Assembly (NCBI GenBank): GCA_036852015.1
Contig: JAANDG010000588.1
Location: forward strand, 1-64,000
Length of the DNA: 64,000 bases
Source: Pelodera strongyloides
Taxonomy: Eukaryota; Nematoda; Chromadorea; Rhabditida; Rhabditidae
Direction of reading: 5' to 3'
Shown here: positions 1-13,100 of the stretch, piece by piece
How the letters are laid out: every line of letters starts with the position of its first letter
Position numbering within the stretch: position 1 is the stretch's first letter
Notes under the pieces: generated by a model
Seen by the model: the letters and a program-made list of their open reading frames with translations, nothing else
Told to the model about the DNA's origin: nothing
Database searches by the model: none
Position numbers and translations under genes: made by a program

Positions 1-303
1 TTTTTTGTTTGTTTACTTAGGCCATAGGGCAGGTTCTGACATGTCTTGAGAAGTTTCGAGCAGGGCACGATTTGGCACAATCTGCGTATGCATAGGGATG
101 CAATTCTCCATTATGCGTTTCATAGACAACGTGCCATACCGCTTTAATCTTTTGGGGCCTATTAGCCTGCATAGCTAGAAAAACTGGCTATGGGGCAGAG
201 TTCGTTGCAGACCCAGCATCAAAAGTGTAATTATCGGAAATCAATAATCAAGGGTAATGAAAATATGGCAACTATTTGTTTTTCTACGTATATTTCCATT
301 CAG

Positions 304-3300
304 ATGTTGTGTGCATGATTTGGCGTTCAAACCTGACGGATCGGAGTTATTAGTGGCCGCGGACACAAAGGTTCTTATATATGACGGTGTTGACGGCACA
401 TTGCTACAGTCTTTGAAAGGTATGTCCAACTCACAAACGGACTTTGGCGCCATCGCCGCGCAGAAAAGAAAGTCCGCCGCAGAGCAGTGGCGGACACCCC
501 CCTAGCAGGCACGGAAGGAGCGCAATTCTTTGAGGGGGCACTGCACTTTTGGTAAAGTGCCAACTGGATTTGCACACTTTTCGCGCACCACTCTGGCGCA
601 CCTTTGGCGCACAACTCCGCCTACTTAGCACGCATAGCCTTCAAGTATAATTTTCATTCAGGGCACAAGGACCTCGTCTACGCTGTTGCGTGGTCCTTCG
701 ACGGCGAGCGTTTTGCCTCTGGAAGCGCTGATAAAACGATTATTTTATGGACTGAACAACATGAAGGAACTCTGAAATATAGGTGCGGAGGGAAATCAGC
801 AACGAGTTGTATTTTGGTGGCTCGTCGTGGTACCCTAGGGCGCATAATTATTTTATTTGTTTGTTATGATATAGGTTCACACAGAAATGTTTCGGCAACC
901 CTTTTACGTAAGCCCTAGAAGACAACCTCTGCAGAGGCCGTACCAACACACATGCTATTCCTCCCTAGGCTCACGAGCGCTCTGAATCTCTTCTGCTCTC
1001 GCACTCTCTACGCACTAGCACTTTAGCTCCCCGGGGAGGCCAGGAAGGTCTCCCGGTGTGTTGGTGAATACGGCCGTCATCAGTTCAAAACCTAACACTC
1101 ACAATTCATTCGCCTCCTTTTTTCTTATAATAATACCCATACCCTTCTTTGGGCTACGAATTACTCCTTGCGCAGTTGGCTCGTAATCAAATTTATTTCT
1201 TACTAATTAATGCGCAGACGCACAATTGTTGCCTATCGGTTGCATTTTTTTCACAATCTTGCGAATCGTTTGTATGTGGCTTCTTGAAAAAAATGAGGGA
1301 CCTTAACTAGTTATAAGGGTTTATTGCAGAAACAAAATGTAGAAAAATGCATGTAAGGCAAAATCCAGATCCCACAAAACAGATGTTTCAGGTTGTTAGT
1401 GTAGTTTTTATGTATTACTGTATCCTCGTCAGCAAAAAAAGGATATAATGGTAAGCTATTAAGTTTGCGAAATTACAAGTTTGTGCCCTCTGAAGTTAGT
1501 AATTCAGTCTTTTTTTCAGTCACAGTGAGCCAATTCAATGCATCGCTTTCTCTCCGGTGGCGCCTATACTTCTCAGTTGTGCTACAAGCGACTATGGTGG
1601 GTTTTCAGTTATAAATTATTCAGCTAATCCAGATTCAGATTTTTTTTGACCGCTAACCACTAACTCCTTCCTTACCTCAAAAGGTTCGCATTCCACAGGG
1701 CGCAGCCGCCGCGTACCTTCTCATCAGCTTTAGTAAATATCTTTCTCAGTTTCACCCAGTTTCTAGTTTCCTCCAGGAGGTGCTTCGTCGATTCCAAATT
1801 CTAGGAAATTCTTGCAGGCATTTGGACGAGTGCGGATAAGAACGTTCAGAAACAGCGAGTGCCCGGTCGGTGTACTTCGTGTGCTTGGTCTTCGGATGGG
1901 TCACTTTACGCAGTCGGAATGTTTGACGGAACCGTAGTCGTGAGGAGGACGTCGACGTTGGTGACGGTTAGTTTTTTTTGTGAAGTTGTAAACAAAAAAA
2001 TTGGACGCAATCAGGGTCAATATGAGAGAGAGAGATAGAGAGACAGAGAGACACAGAGAGAGAGAAGAGAGAGGAGAGAGAGAGAGAAGGCGCTAGAAGA
2101 CAGATGCAGATTATTAATACCTTTGCAGAGCGACGAGTCGGTGGTCAAGATCGGCCGTCCCGGTGGGGAACCAGTGTGGGCTCTTCGCTTCAGTCCTGCA
2201 AATCGACACAATCGGTGACTTTTGATTTTTTTCCTTGCCTTTGTTTCTCCATAATTTGTTGGTTGTTATATAGCTGTTCTTTAGACAAACCGGTGAAGTT
2301 CTGTGCATTACCGATTGGGCGATGACACTCTCATTCTACGATTTGGAAGGAAATAGGGTAAGAATTTCCTACTTACTTTCAGCATACTTTTATGAAACTT
2401 CGGAATGATGATATCGGGGATTCTAACGAATTAGGCACCAGGAACACCACAAGTTAAGAAACTAAATGCGCGAAATTATCTAATTTCTTTAGGTGGTCAA
2501 AGAAGACCGAACGCTGGACTTTGACCCGACTTGTATGGAATATTTTAATGGCGGACAATTTGTTGTGATTGGAGGTTCAAACAAGCATGTGCAGTTGTAC
2601 ACGAGATTAGGTGAGAGTTTTACACATGGTATGTTTTAGAGGCCAATGCGCAAGTTACACAGCTCACAGCACATGCGCAAGTTACACAGCTCACAACGTT
2701 ACCTGTGCTAGCAACACATTATGAGCTTGCTGAGCTGATCGCTAACGATGAAATTGACTTTTAGGATTTTAATGAAAATAATTAAAAAAGAAGCGACTTT
2801 AAACATTTAGGGAATCCACTCTTGTGGTATGGACACTTTATGGGCCGACCAAACAAAAATACGTTGTTGGTGGGTTTAAATTTTCCTACTATAATATTTG
2901 TCTTTATTTGTATGCATAGAATAACTTTTAGCTACGCTACTATGTACTATCTACCAACTTGCTGACAGAAAAAAATACAGTAGGCACGTGCCGAGCCTTA
3001 GGATTCCCGAGTCCTACGCTCGGCACGTGCCTACTGTACATTATTGACTACGGACGTCCCCATGGAGAGAGTAGCCTTTCTTACTGATAGAATGGACAGC
3101 ATCCAAAGTTGTTAGTCCAGTAGCAAGCATTTGAAACAATTTTATTTTACTATAATATTACCTTCAGTTGGTTGTGTGGATGGCACACTCGCATGTTATC
3201 AGCTTATGTTCAGTACCGTGCATGGATTACACAAAGACAGGTACTTATTGCCTAAACATTCTGCTCCAACGCTCGGGAGCATTATTGTGCTGACCGGCCT

Positions 3301-6300
3301 AATTCCTCCCCTAACTCGCGGAGTTTTCCACGAGAATCCGAGTACCGTAGTCTTAAATCATTAGCTAGTCTTTATTACCTTTATTAAGGGCTCGAAAAGG
3401 TAGGTCGGTATTTTTGAAAGTCGTTTTACCACATTAGGCCCAATTATCTATATATGATACAAAATCGACTAGAACAAAATGATTCTTTAGATACGCATTC
3501 TGGTGAAAATATTGAACAGAGAAACGGTTTCGTGAGCACTTGTACTGGCACACCTCCAGCGGATACGCTGCATGACTCGTGAGAAAGGGCGATGATATCA
3601 GAAGCTGGCTGTGGGTTTCTTTACTTGGCTTACCCCCTCTTTTCTGACACACAAAAAACACTTGATCTTTGACTTATTTTAATGCACCAATGATAGATGT
3701 TCGTAAAAAAAAAGTTTCGATACGTTTCACAATGTTAAAAAAGGGTGGCCCATCAAAATAAACCTATAGTTTGCATGTTTTTTTAATTTGTATAAATTTA
3801 TTAATATATTAACTAAGTTACGGCTAGACTTTATCCCGCTGAAATTTTTCGGTGTCGATAAACTCAAAAGTATACCGTAGAAGACCAACAATTGCCCCTT
3901 ATTTCCTTACCGCGTCTCCCGAGGAAACCTCGCTCTGATTGGGACCCGGGAGACTATCTGTCCATATAGCCACATTCCCCCGGGACACGCGAAAAAAAAA
4001 AGGGGCATTGTGGTCTTCTACGTATACTTTTGATTTATCGACACCGAAAATTTCAGCGGGATAAGTGAGCCTAATTTATGTACATATCTTTTATATAAAG
4101 TTGGAGCTTTGTTTGTTTGTTGTTTGATTGATTGTGTGTTTGATGATGTGCGTTAAGCTCAGGTTGTAGGATTGTTCAGTAGTTCACGTTCCCCGTGCAC
4201 TGAGCCTCTCACTCCCGAGCGCCCCCTCACAAAACTCCAAAAAAGGCTGCATATAATATGTGGAATTATTGTGTGGGTTTTAATCTTCGGGCCGTTTCTC
4301 CTCGATTCTTTCTTCTGCGGCACAAAGTTCACAGACATCAGGCCAACCACTTCGGGCCACCAATCAACGATAGTCTAAGACTCCGAACTAAGCGTTTTTC
4401 CTTTTTTTCTCGTTTTTTTTTTCTCTTTTTTTTTTTTTCTTCTAAGCTTTAGTTTTATACTCTTATAAAAAATTTTTCCATATTGCCTTTCGACGTGAGA
4501 TTATCCTCACCTTGAGCAACCTACGTGAATCCAGCCCTGAGCTACGCACTCGCAGACTGCGTACACTCACTGCATATACGACCAACGCCATTGCGGACGC
4601 TCACTCGAATGCCACAAAAAATGTTGCATTATACTACAAGGAAGCGGAGTATCGACAGAGCGATAATGTTCAAGAACCTCCAATTGCTTGCTGCCATTCT
4701 GGATCGCTCACATGAGCACCCCACAAAAGTTTATGTACACCAAAGGCGCGGAGTACATGCCGAACGATAGAGTTCAAAGAACACCCCTGCAGGGCACCTC
4801 CCTACGAACGCCCATGAACGCTACAAGGCTGCCGTATAAGAATGCTTGCGGGTATCGTTCGAGCGATTGTGGGAAGTAGGCCGAGATCCCCGTTCCATGC
4901 AATTCAAGAATCATATTCGCAATTATAATAATTCCTGTCAATGGCATCGATGTGTGCTCAACTTGTGTTCCCCGTGGCGCCGGTCTTATTTAGGAGGAAG
5001 ATGTCAACAGAAACTAAGTTATATCCCCGTTTTGATATTGGTGTAGGTTCAAAAGGAAATAACAAAGTGAAACCATTCCTTCGACAAATGTTTACTTCTA
5101 CTTATATAGCCCAGCGAAACCTTGCGACGTATCATCCAGTCACATTCCTTTTTGTTTTGAAATTTTTTTTTTTTCGATATTGTAAGTCCAGCAAGTTTGC
5201 AGACAATTTAGGAGGATATAGTCACAGAAACTATGTTCTAACCTGTCAATATTGATATGGGTTCAAAAAGAAAAAGAAAGAATTTTTTTTTTTTTTTTTT
5301 TTTTGTTTCCTCCTTTATAACATTCCGAGAGCCAGAAACATGCGGCGTAATCAGCCACTATAATATGCGCTGTTTAGCTTTGGCAATTTTGTCGATGTCA
5401 TAGAGTAAACATTTGCAGACAATTTAGGTAATATAGTCAACAGAACTAAGTTCTTTCCCCAGAAACTATTCTTGCGAGAAAGATTGCCTCTACTTATAGA
5501 TATAGCCAGTGAACATAGCGACCATCAGCGATATTGGAAGACGCCTCGCGGCGACAGCCGCTGGTATTATAATAAACCCCTGTTTAAAAAAAAAAAAAAA
5601 AAAAAAATGGTTTATTTTGATGGGCCCGTCCCTTAAAAACTTCAATCAGCCGAGTTGCCCACTGGTGTAACTGTTAGCGAACCAAGTACATAGGAAAGTA
5701 GTGAACCCATTTGGTGACGGCTCGGTTTTTTTTCGTGGGCCACAGCCAATCGTGACCAAGTTTTCATCGAACCGTCATCGTTGGTCACCAGATGTCACGA
5801 CCGTCTCGAACCATCACCGGATGGTTTTTTTAGATAAAACCATTTGGTGACGGGCCAACGACGTGTGTAGTGGACCAACATCAGTTGACTTTCTTCTCTT
5901 CCTATTCTCTGTTCTTTCACACAAATGTTTAGCCAACCGCTTCTTGGATAGACCCCACAAGAACATTTCATGATATCAATTTATTCCGAACTTCTCGAAC
6001 ATCCAGAAAGTTTTTGATTCTTCTTCAGATCCAACTAACCGATTGTCTTCATATTTACCGTCAAATTTCCGGAGACAAAGAAAACGAAAATCTCGAATTC
6101 AATGGTTGAAAAGATAAAGAAGCATTGGTGTCATTACGGTATCGTTTTTTTTTAATTTTTTTAATTTGGGGGGAAAAAAAATATTGTCTGGTAGTTACCA
6201 TTTCATTTCCTTGGTGTTTTGCCTGTAGATTCCAGGACGTAGTAACTGTAGGAGATGCCCGCACGAATGGCACAATACCAGTTATTCAAAAGTTTCAAAC

Positions 6301-9300
6301 CACGTGCCATACGCTTTATTTAAACTTTAGGTGTGTGCGCCTCACATAATCCTTTGTCAAGAGCGTCGACTTCAGTGTTACGGTCAGAAAGGATAAGCAG
6401 AGGAATGGCTTCTCGACTCGCAAATACGGTATATTAAGGTACTGTAGTTAATAATGACAATTTATCATAAGTGATAGTTAACGGGGATTCAGGAACTATT
6501 TACGTTAAAGGGTCAGGCCCATTTCAAATGACCCCTATTTTTGATGATTTTATCTGATTATTTATGTCAAATATAGGTAGGATACGATTTTTTTCTATTT
6601 TCAAGCGCAAAATCACGTAGTATTCAGCAATTTACCATGCCATCATACCCAACTATTTATCGCATTTCCACGACGGGGAACCCCCTTCGGCTATTGGCAA
6701 ATGTCTATGGCGTGGCACTTGCGTATGGCCAATTAGCGCGAGGGGCGTGACAAATGCGAAAATAGTTGGTATGACGGCAATGTAATTGTTGAATACTGCT
6801 TATTTTGCTCTTGAAAATAAAAAATATCGTATCCTACTATATTTGAACATAAAGATCAGATGGATTATAAAAATAGGGGTATTTAAACGGCCTGACCCTT
6901 TAAACATGTAGAATGTCGGATTACGCAAGTCTACTGTCTGCCACAAATTGTTACACTCTTCTTATGATTCCTTCGTGGTATACATTTATATCAATATTTT
7001 AGTGCCAAGAAGCTCCATAGGTAGTCTGTTGTGACGATTCACAGCCTTCTTATAAGCACTTCCAGGTCACAGGCGGCCCTCCTGGCAAGGAAACAATACT
7101 AGCTGGGATGAGAGACGGACTGGTATGTTTATTTCTAAGAAAAGTTCAATTCTGCTCCAAGAATTAAGATCTGTAGACTCTCTTACTTTTTGATAATCTC
7201 TACGTGAGACAGTATAGTATCAGTGAAGTCGACGCGTCCTATCTACATTTTGTAGGGTAGTTTGTTCACTCATTGTACGATGGCGTCTTCTAATTAGCCT
7301 TATGGTAGCGTCTTATATTATGGTATAGCCTTCTAACTTGTAACTTTAGATATTTCTCATTTATCGTCGGTAACGTTTCATCAAGAAACGACTGAGGCAC
7401 CAACATTGTAACCACTCATCCTCTCATTTACAATTAGAGAATTATTAGACCTTATTATTACGCAATTAGGTGTGCAAAATCTTCGTCGACAACCCGTTTC
7501 CCGTCCAACTGATACAATTGTCGTCTTCCGTGCGGTGTATTGACATCAGCTCCTCCAGGTTGCTCACATTTTATTTATTTTTGAATTTGACATCAGGTCT
7601 CAAGTTAAACCTGAACTTGTAACTTACTTACGCCTAGCCTAGACTTGTAACTTTTATACCTACGTATGATGTTTTAGGCTATATTGATTTTAGTTAGATA
7701 ACAATAAAAAATATCAATTTCTCAGAAAGTTCCTCGCTGTTGTTGACGACACTGGTGTTGCTCAAGTCTACAATGCGATTACAAAGGAATTATTGTATCA
7801 GGTCGGGGACACTGTTGATTGGAATTTATTGGTTCTGAATCATAAATCTGTATATGAATCTGATCATAAACTCTGAATCCTTGAAAGTGAGTTTTACGGA
7901 ATAAGCACAGCTTGGCTAGGCTAGCCCTTTTTTTTTCGTGATAAAAAATAAAATACATTTTTTAATACTGTAATTTAGGAGCCCAATTGTAACAGTATCG
8001 CGTTCAACACTGAAAATGAAGACCTTGTTTGCTGTTCTGGAAATGGAATACTCAATATTAGGGCTGGATGCTATCCTGGTTTTCAACAAAGAATGATGGT
8101 CAGTATTAGTGTGGATATTTATTTATTCGCAGAAACCTTCTTGTCTTTTTTTCTTTGTGCTCACTTTTCCACGTAGATTCGCTCTCTGCTTTTGTGTGCC
8201 TGATTAATGCACTAAACTGCTTCTTATGATAATTTTAAATGCATCCAAGTGCGTTCCGTAGTATAAGAACCCCAAAAAATTTCGTTTTCGGCTCAAAAAT
8301 CTCAGAAATTCTTCAAATAATCTGCACCATTGGATTCAGCGTGGGACCTTGTTAAACTGGTAGAAAAACCGTACAGTAAATGAAAATGCACCATTCAAAT
8401 TTCAATGTCGTCAAAAGCAATCGTCAAAAAAACGGGTTTTTGCAACTGTTACATAAGTAAAGGAACCCCTTGAAAATTAACATTCATTTAAGAATTAAAA
8501 GTGGTAAAGAGGTTTTTTGCATAAATTAATTATCGATAGGTCCTCCTCCACCTGCATCGAGGTCAAATTCTCAGTGGCGCTTCGAAGACGCGCAATTCTG
8601 ATGAATTCTGACGTCGCCTGTTCTTCAAGGCATGGAGCTTCTGGAAGACAGTCGGAAAAGTGCGATTTTGTGCGCAGATTTTCCACAAATGCTCCAGAAT
8701 AGTTTTCGAATGGATTCGCATCTGAAAAACATGCCGAAACACTCCACGCATGCTCCAGATGATTTATTCTGAGGATCTCTGACGTTCATTGACGCATTTA
8801 AATTCTGAATAAAACTTTCCGACAGCTGAAAATCCTTCGTAAACGCACGCTGGCGAGAACCTTCTGAGTGTTGGCAGTGTTCAGCCGCGTTCGTAGAAAC
8901 TCCTGATCACGAGACGTTAGCGTGAATCGGCTCCAAACTTCCAAACCATCAAGGATCCTTCTCCAGCACCTGCGTCTGTCGAAGGACTGCAGACACCTGT
9001 GATGACCGCATCAGAATGTTCCTTGGACACGTTCAATTCCATGCGGCACGTTCAATTCGAAGTTGTTTTCATCTGAGGACATGATTTGGAGCACCAAGAT
9101 GAGAATTCTTGCATCACTACAATGCCTGGGACGCTGGGAGAACACTAGCGTCACGTTCATCAGAAGTTTCTGCGCACACGGACGAACACTGCCAACATTG
9201 ACGTTTCTCGACAACATTTACGAAGTGTTTTCCGCTGTCGGAAAGTGTTATTCAGAATTTAAATGCGTCAATGAACGTCAGAGATTTTCAGAATTTTTGA

Positions 9301-10096
9301 AGACAAATCATCTGGAGCATGCGTGGAGTGTTTCGGCATGTTTTTCAGATGCGAATCCATTCGAAAACTATTCTGGGGCATTTGTGGAAAATCTGCGCAC
9401 AAAATCGCACTTTTCCGACTGTCTTCCAGAAGCTCCATGCCTTGAAGAACAGGCGACGTCAGAATTCATCAGAATTGCGCGTCTTCGAAGCGCCACTGAG
9501 AATTTGACCTCGATGCAGGTGGAGGAGGACCTATCGATAATTAATTTATGCAAAAACCCTTTACCACTTTTAATTCTTAAATGAATGTTAATTTTCAAGG
9601 GTGTTCCTTTACTTATGTAACAGTTGCAAAAACCCTTTTTCGGTTGACGATTGCTTCTGACGACATTCTGAATATTTTTTTCTAATTTTACAAAACAAGG
9701 TCCATTTTTCACGCTGAATCCAATGGTGCAGATTATTTGAAGAATTTCTGAGATTTTTGAGCCGAAAACGAATTTTTTTGGGTGTTCCTTTACTTACGGA
9801 ACGCACTGTATGTCACTAAGTAGTTAGCCTGAGTTCAGCATTTTTATATGTCAAGCGCAGTACACGAAGAAAACGGGTTTCGAAGGTTCTTTTCTAGTTT
9901 CGGACTTTAAAAGATACAAACGTTTAGGGCTTCGTGGTCGGGTTTTCCGGCAATAAAGTCTTCTGCCTTCACATGTACGCAATGAGTGCTATGGAGGTGC
10001 CCTTCTCCAATCAGATATATCAATATATTGAGGATAAGCAGTTTGAGTGGGTCATTTTTTATTTAATTTTTATTTATACCACGTTTTCTAAGGATT

Positions 10097-10142
<46 letters not shown>

Positions 10143-13100
10143 AGGAGAGAAGAGAGAAGAGAGAAGTGCAATGACGAGAATACAGGGCTGCGTATCGTCT
10201 GGGAACACTGGGGGTAACCGATGAAGATTGGCACATTCTGGGCACTGAAGCACTGAACGCTCTAAACCTGGACGTGGCCACCAAGGCATTCGCCAGGAAT
10301 AAGGACTACAAAAGCCTCCAATGATTGCCGAAGTCAGGGTAAGAAATCCGAAAATTTTGGACGAATCTCGATGGACCCAGCCAGCTGGGTTAACTTTAAC
10401 ATGCTTACCAGTAAAGACAATATGTCTAAAGGTATACGAGGTAGGCCACTTGAATAATGTAATAGTAAGAGAGACAACTTCAGACAAGTAGGAGAACCTC
10501 GCATGCATTGCGCTTTAAAGTATGTGGAAATTGCTTTCACGTTCGCTCTACAGCGGTTGGCATGCGGATTTAAACATGACTACAACTGCAGTTTCATGTC
10601 TTATATGCAAAGTGTGTTATGTTCGCAGAATTTGGCACAGAATATTCTTCCAAAACCACGTCACATTCCCTTTTAATATGCTTTTCTTGCAGGAAATGCA
10701 GTCCAGAAAACAGGCCGACATCCTGGTTCGGGCTCATATTCTGGCGTATCAGAAGCGTTTCCGAGAAGTCGCCCAGTTATATAAAAGTAATGGATACGAA
10801 CAGAAGGCGCTGGATCTATTCACGGATCTCAGAATGTTCGACGAGGCTCAGGTTTCTATTTTTTGTTGATTATACGGCTATTGCTATTATGATTGGTTGA
10901 ATGTAAGTTCTTTTATTTGTTTCTTATGTTTCCGGCGATTGGAACATAACGGAATGAGTTACGATACACCTATTTCTTCCATAGAAAGTGAAAGTGCTCA
11001 TGAACGGCCACTGAGCACTTTCCACGGCGAAGGAAGTGCTTATAAATCCTCCATGGCGCGTTAGTATCACAACTATTCACTGTAGAATTCAAATTTTCAG
11101 ACAATTGAAACATTTGGAATCAATCGATTATTGTTTTTGGAATCGATAATTTCGTGTATTTACAGGAGCTTAATGGCCAACTCGTCAGGTGATACGCAGA
11201 AGATGCTAATGAGAAAGAGAGCGAACTGGGCGAAGGATAGTAATGAACCAAAGGTTCGTGGATACGTAGGAAGTCTGTCTATCTCTCTCTTCTATCTCTC
11301 TCCCTGTGTATCTCTCTCTCTCTTTCTGACTTCTCTATCTATTCTCTCACAACCATTTTTTTCGCGCTCCATTCTTTCTTTATACTCAAATGTTTTCCTG
11401 ACTTTCCCATCTCATTACCTATTTCCTAGTTTCTATCTTATCCTAATAAATTATGATTGTTGGTGTCAGAATCTTGGGTGAATATTTATGGAAAGACGAA
11501 TAATCTATCGATTCTTCAGGTCGCCGCCGAAATGTACATCTCCAGTGGTGATTATGAGAAGGCGATTATGCTGATTGCTGAGAATGACTGGATTGACCTG
11601 TAAGTCCTTACATTAGCCTTCATGCCTTGTAGAGAATATTCTCCGATTGTCTTGGATCACCAATCTACCGGCGAGTTACGCGTCTGGTTGATGCCTAACT
11701 CCCTAACTTTCGATAAGCGTCATCACTAACCTATGGTAATTACACTTGCACTCCTAGGCTTTAACTGTGATGCGTAAGTTGGTGACCTATGGTAATTACA
11801 CTTACACTTCAGGGCTTTAACCGTGATGCGTAAGTTGGACCGTGGCGATACCGACAACCTTCGACGTCTGGCCGCGTATTTCATCGGAAAAGGGGACTTC
11901 GGATTGGCCGGGAAGATATTCCAGGCAATACATGACACGGGTTCTTTGGTGAAGATGCATGTGGAAGCATTTCATTGGACCGATGTGAGTCTTAGTTAGT
12001 CTTAGTTAGTCTTAGTCAGCTAGTCTTAGTAATGTTAATTGGATACTTTATTCATTAAACACCTCCAAAAACTCCAGTCACTTTCGTTCATCAAACTTTG
12101 CCAACGTAATCGGTAACGCCTTGAACAAATGAACTTTATCTACCTTTTAGGCGTTTGCCATAGCCGACCGTTACCCCAAATACGTGGAGGACGTATACTT
12201 ACCGTATGCTAGACATTTGGCTGAAAGGGATCTATTTGAAGACGCACAAAGAGGTCAGAATCTTACAGACGAACGAGCATATACTTCCGCTTCGAAGCAC
12301 TGAGGCTTATATAAAAAAAGGCTGTGACAGTGAGACAACTTGATTGATTATGTAAATGAGGCTATGGTAAAATGGGACTCAAATGCAATAAGGAACGGTA
12401 AGCCTCACTTGTGAACAGGATCAAGGACCAGGGATGAGGAATTATCCACTTTTCAGCATTTCACAAGGCCGGTCGGGATGTGGAGGCTCTTCGAGTTCTC
12501 GAACAACTCACACAGAATGCTGTCAATGAGAATAGGTGAATAGGTTGAATATTTAGCATTATACTGATGGACTGTTTTTTTTATTTATGGATCAATTCAT
12601 TTGTGATATGATGAAGTCGAGTCTCTTGTGGAAGCAGCGTATCCGCGTATCCGCGTAAAGAATTTTTTTATTACAGGTTTGCCGATGCTGGATACTACTA
12701 CTGGATGTTAAGTGTTCAATATCTGGAACGCGCCAAAGACAATCCAGCCCTCATTCCCAAGTCAAAGTAGGTATTTAGGCATATTATTAAAATAATGAAA
12801 TTTCTCTATAAAGAACATTACTGAAGATGGGTGATGGTCGTGTAGTGCTTAGCGTAGTGAACCGCCCTTGGTTCGATTCCCACTCGACCAAAGTTTTAAT
12901 AAAAAAAACTAACAATCAATTAATAGAAGTAAAACCAAGTGTATATTTACTATTCATTTGAGGGAGGCTGCCCACAAGGCCGAGTGCTACTACGCCTATG
13001 AGGCGGTTTATCTGCACTGCAATCAACCGTTCACACGCCTACCGCCGGAAACCTTGTTGAATATGGCCAGATTTCTCGCCGCACAACCGCCAGTGAAGAA

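Noticed and set aside
6229..6335. Candidate IFT122 exon reading [14 protein letters not shown]
   Set aside because: Its phases do not fit the flanking exons, it does not resemble the family, and its 3' part (CGTGCCATACGCTTTA) resembles repeat sequence seen near 130-155 and 52366.
9063..9584. Long ORF (173 codons, plus strand) with mirrored ORFs at 8495-8751 and 9368-9712
   Set aside because: All lie in the arms of the palindromic element at 8243-9812. The same peptide appears on both strands, as expected from inverted arms, and no domain is recognisable.
10074..10508. 144-codon minus-strand ORF
   Set aside because: It runs through the GA microsatellite and antisense to the IFT122 exon at 10186.
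12836..12890. Functional tRNA gene
   Set aside because: Only 55 bases; the anticodon arm is absent.
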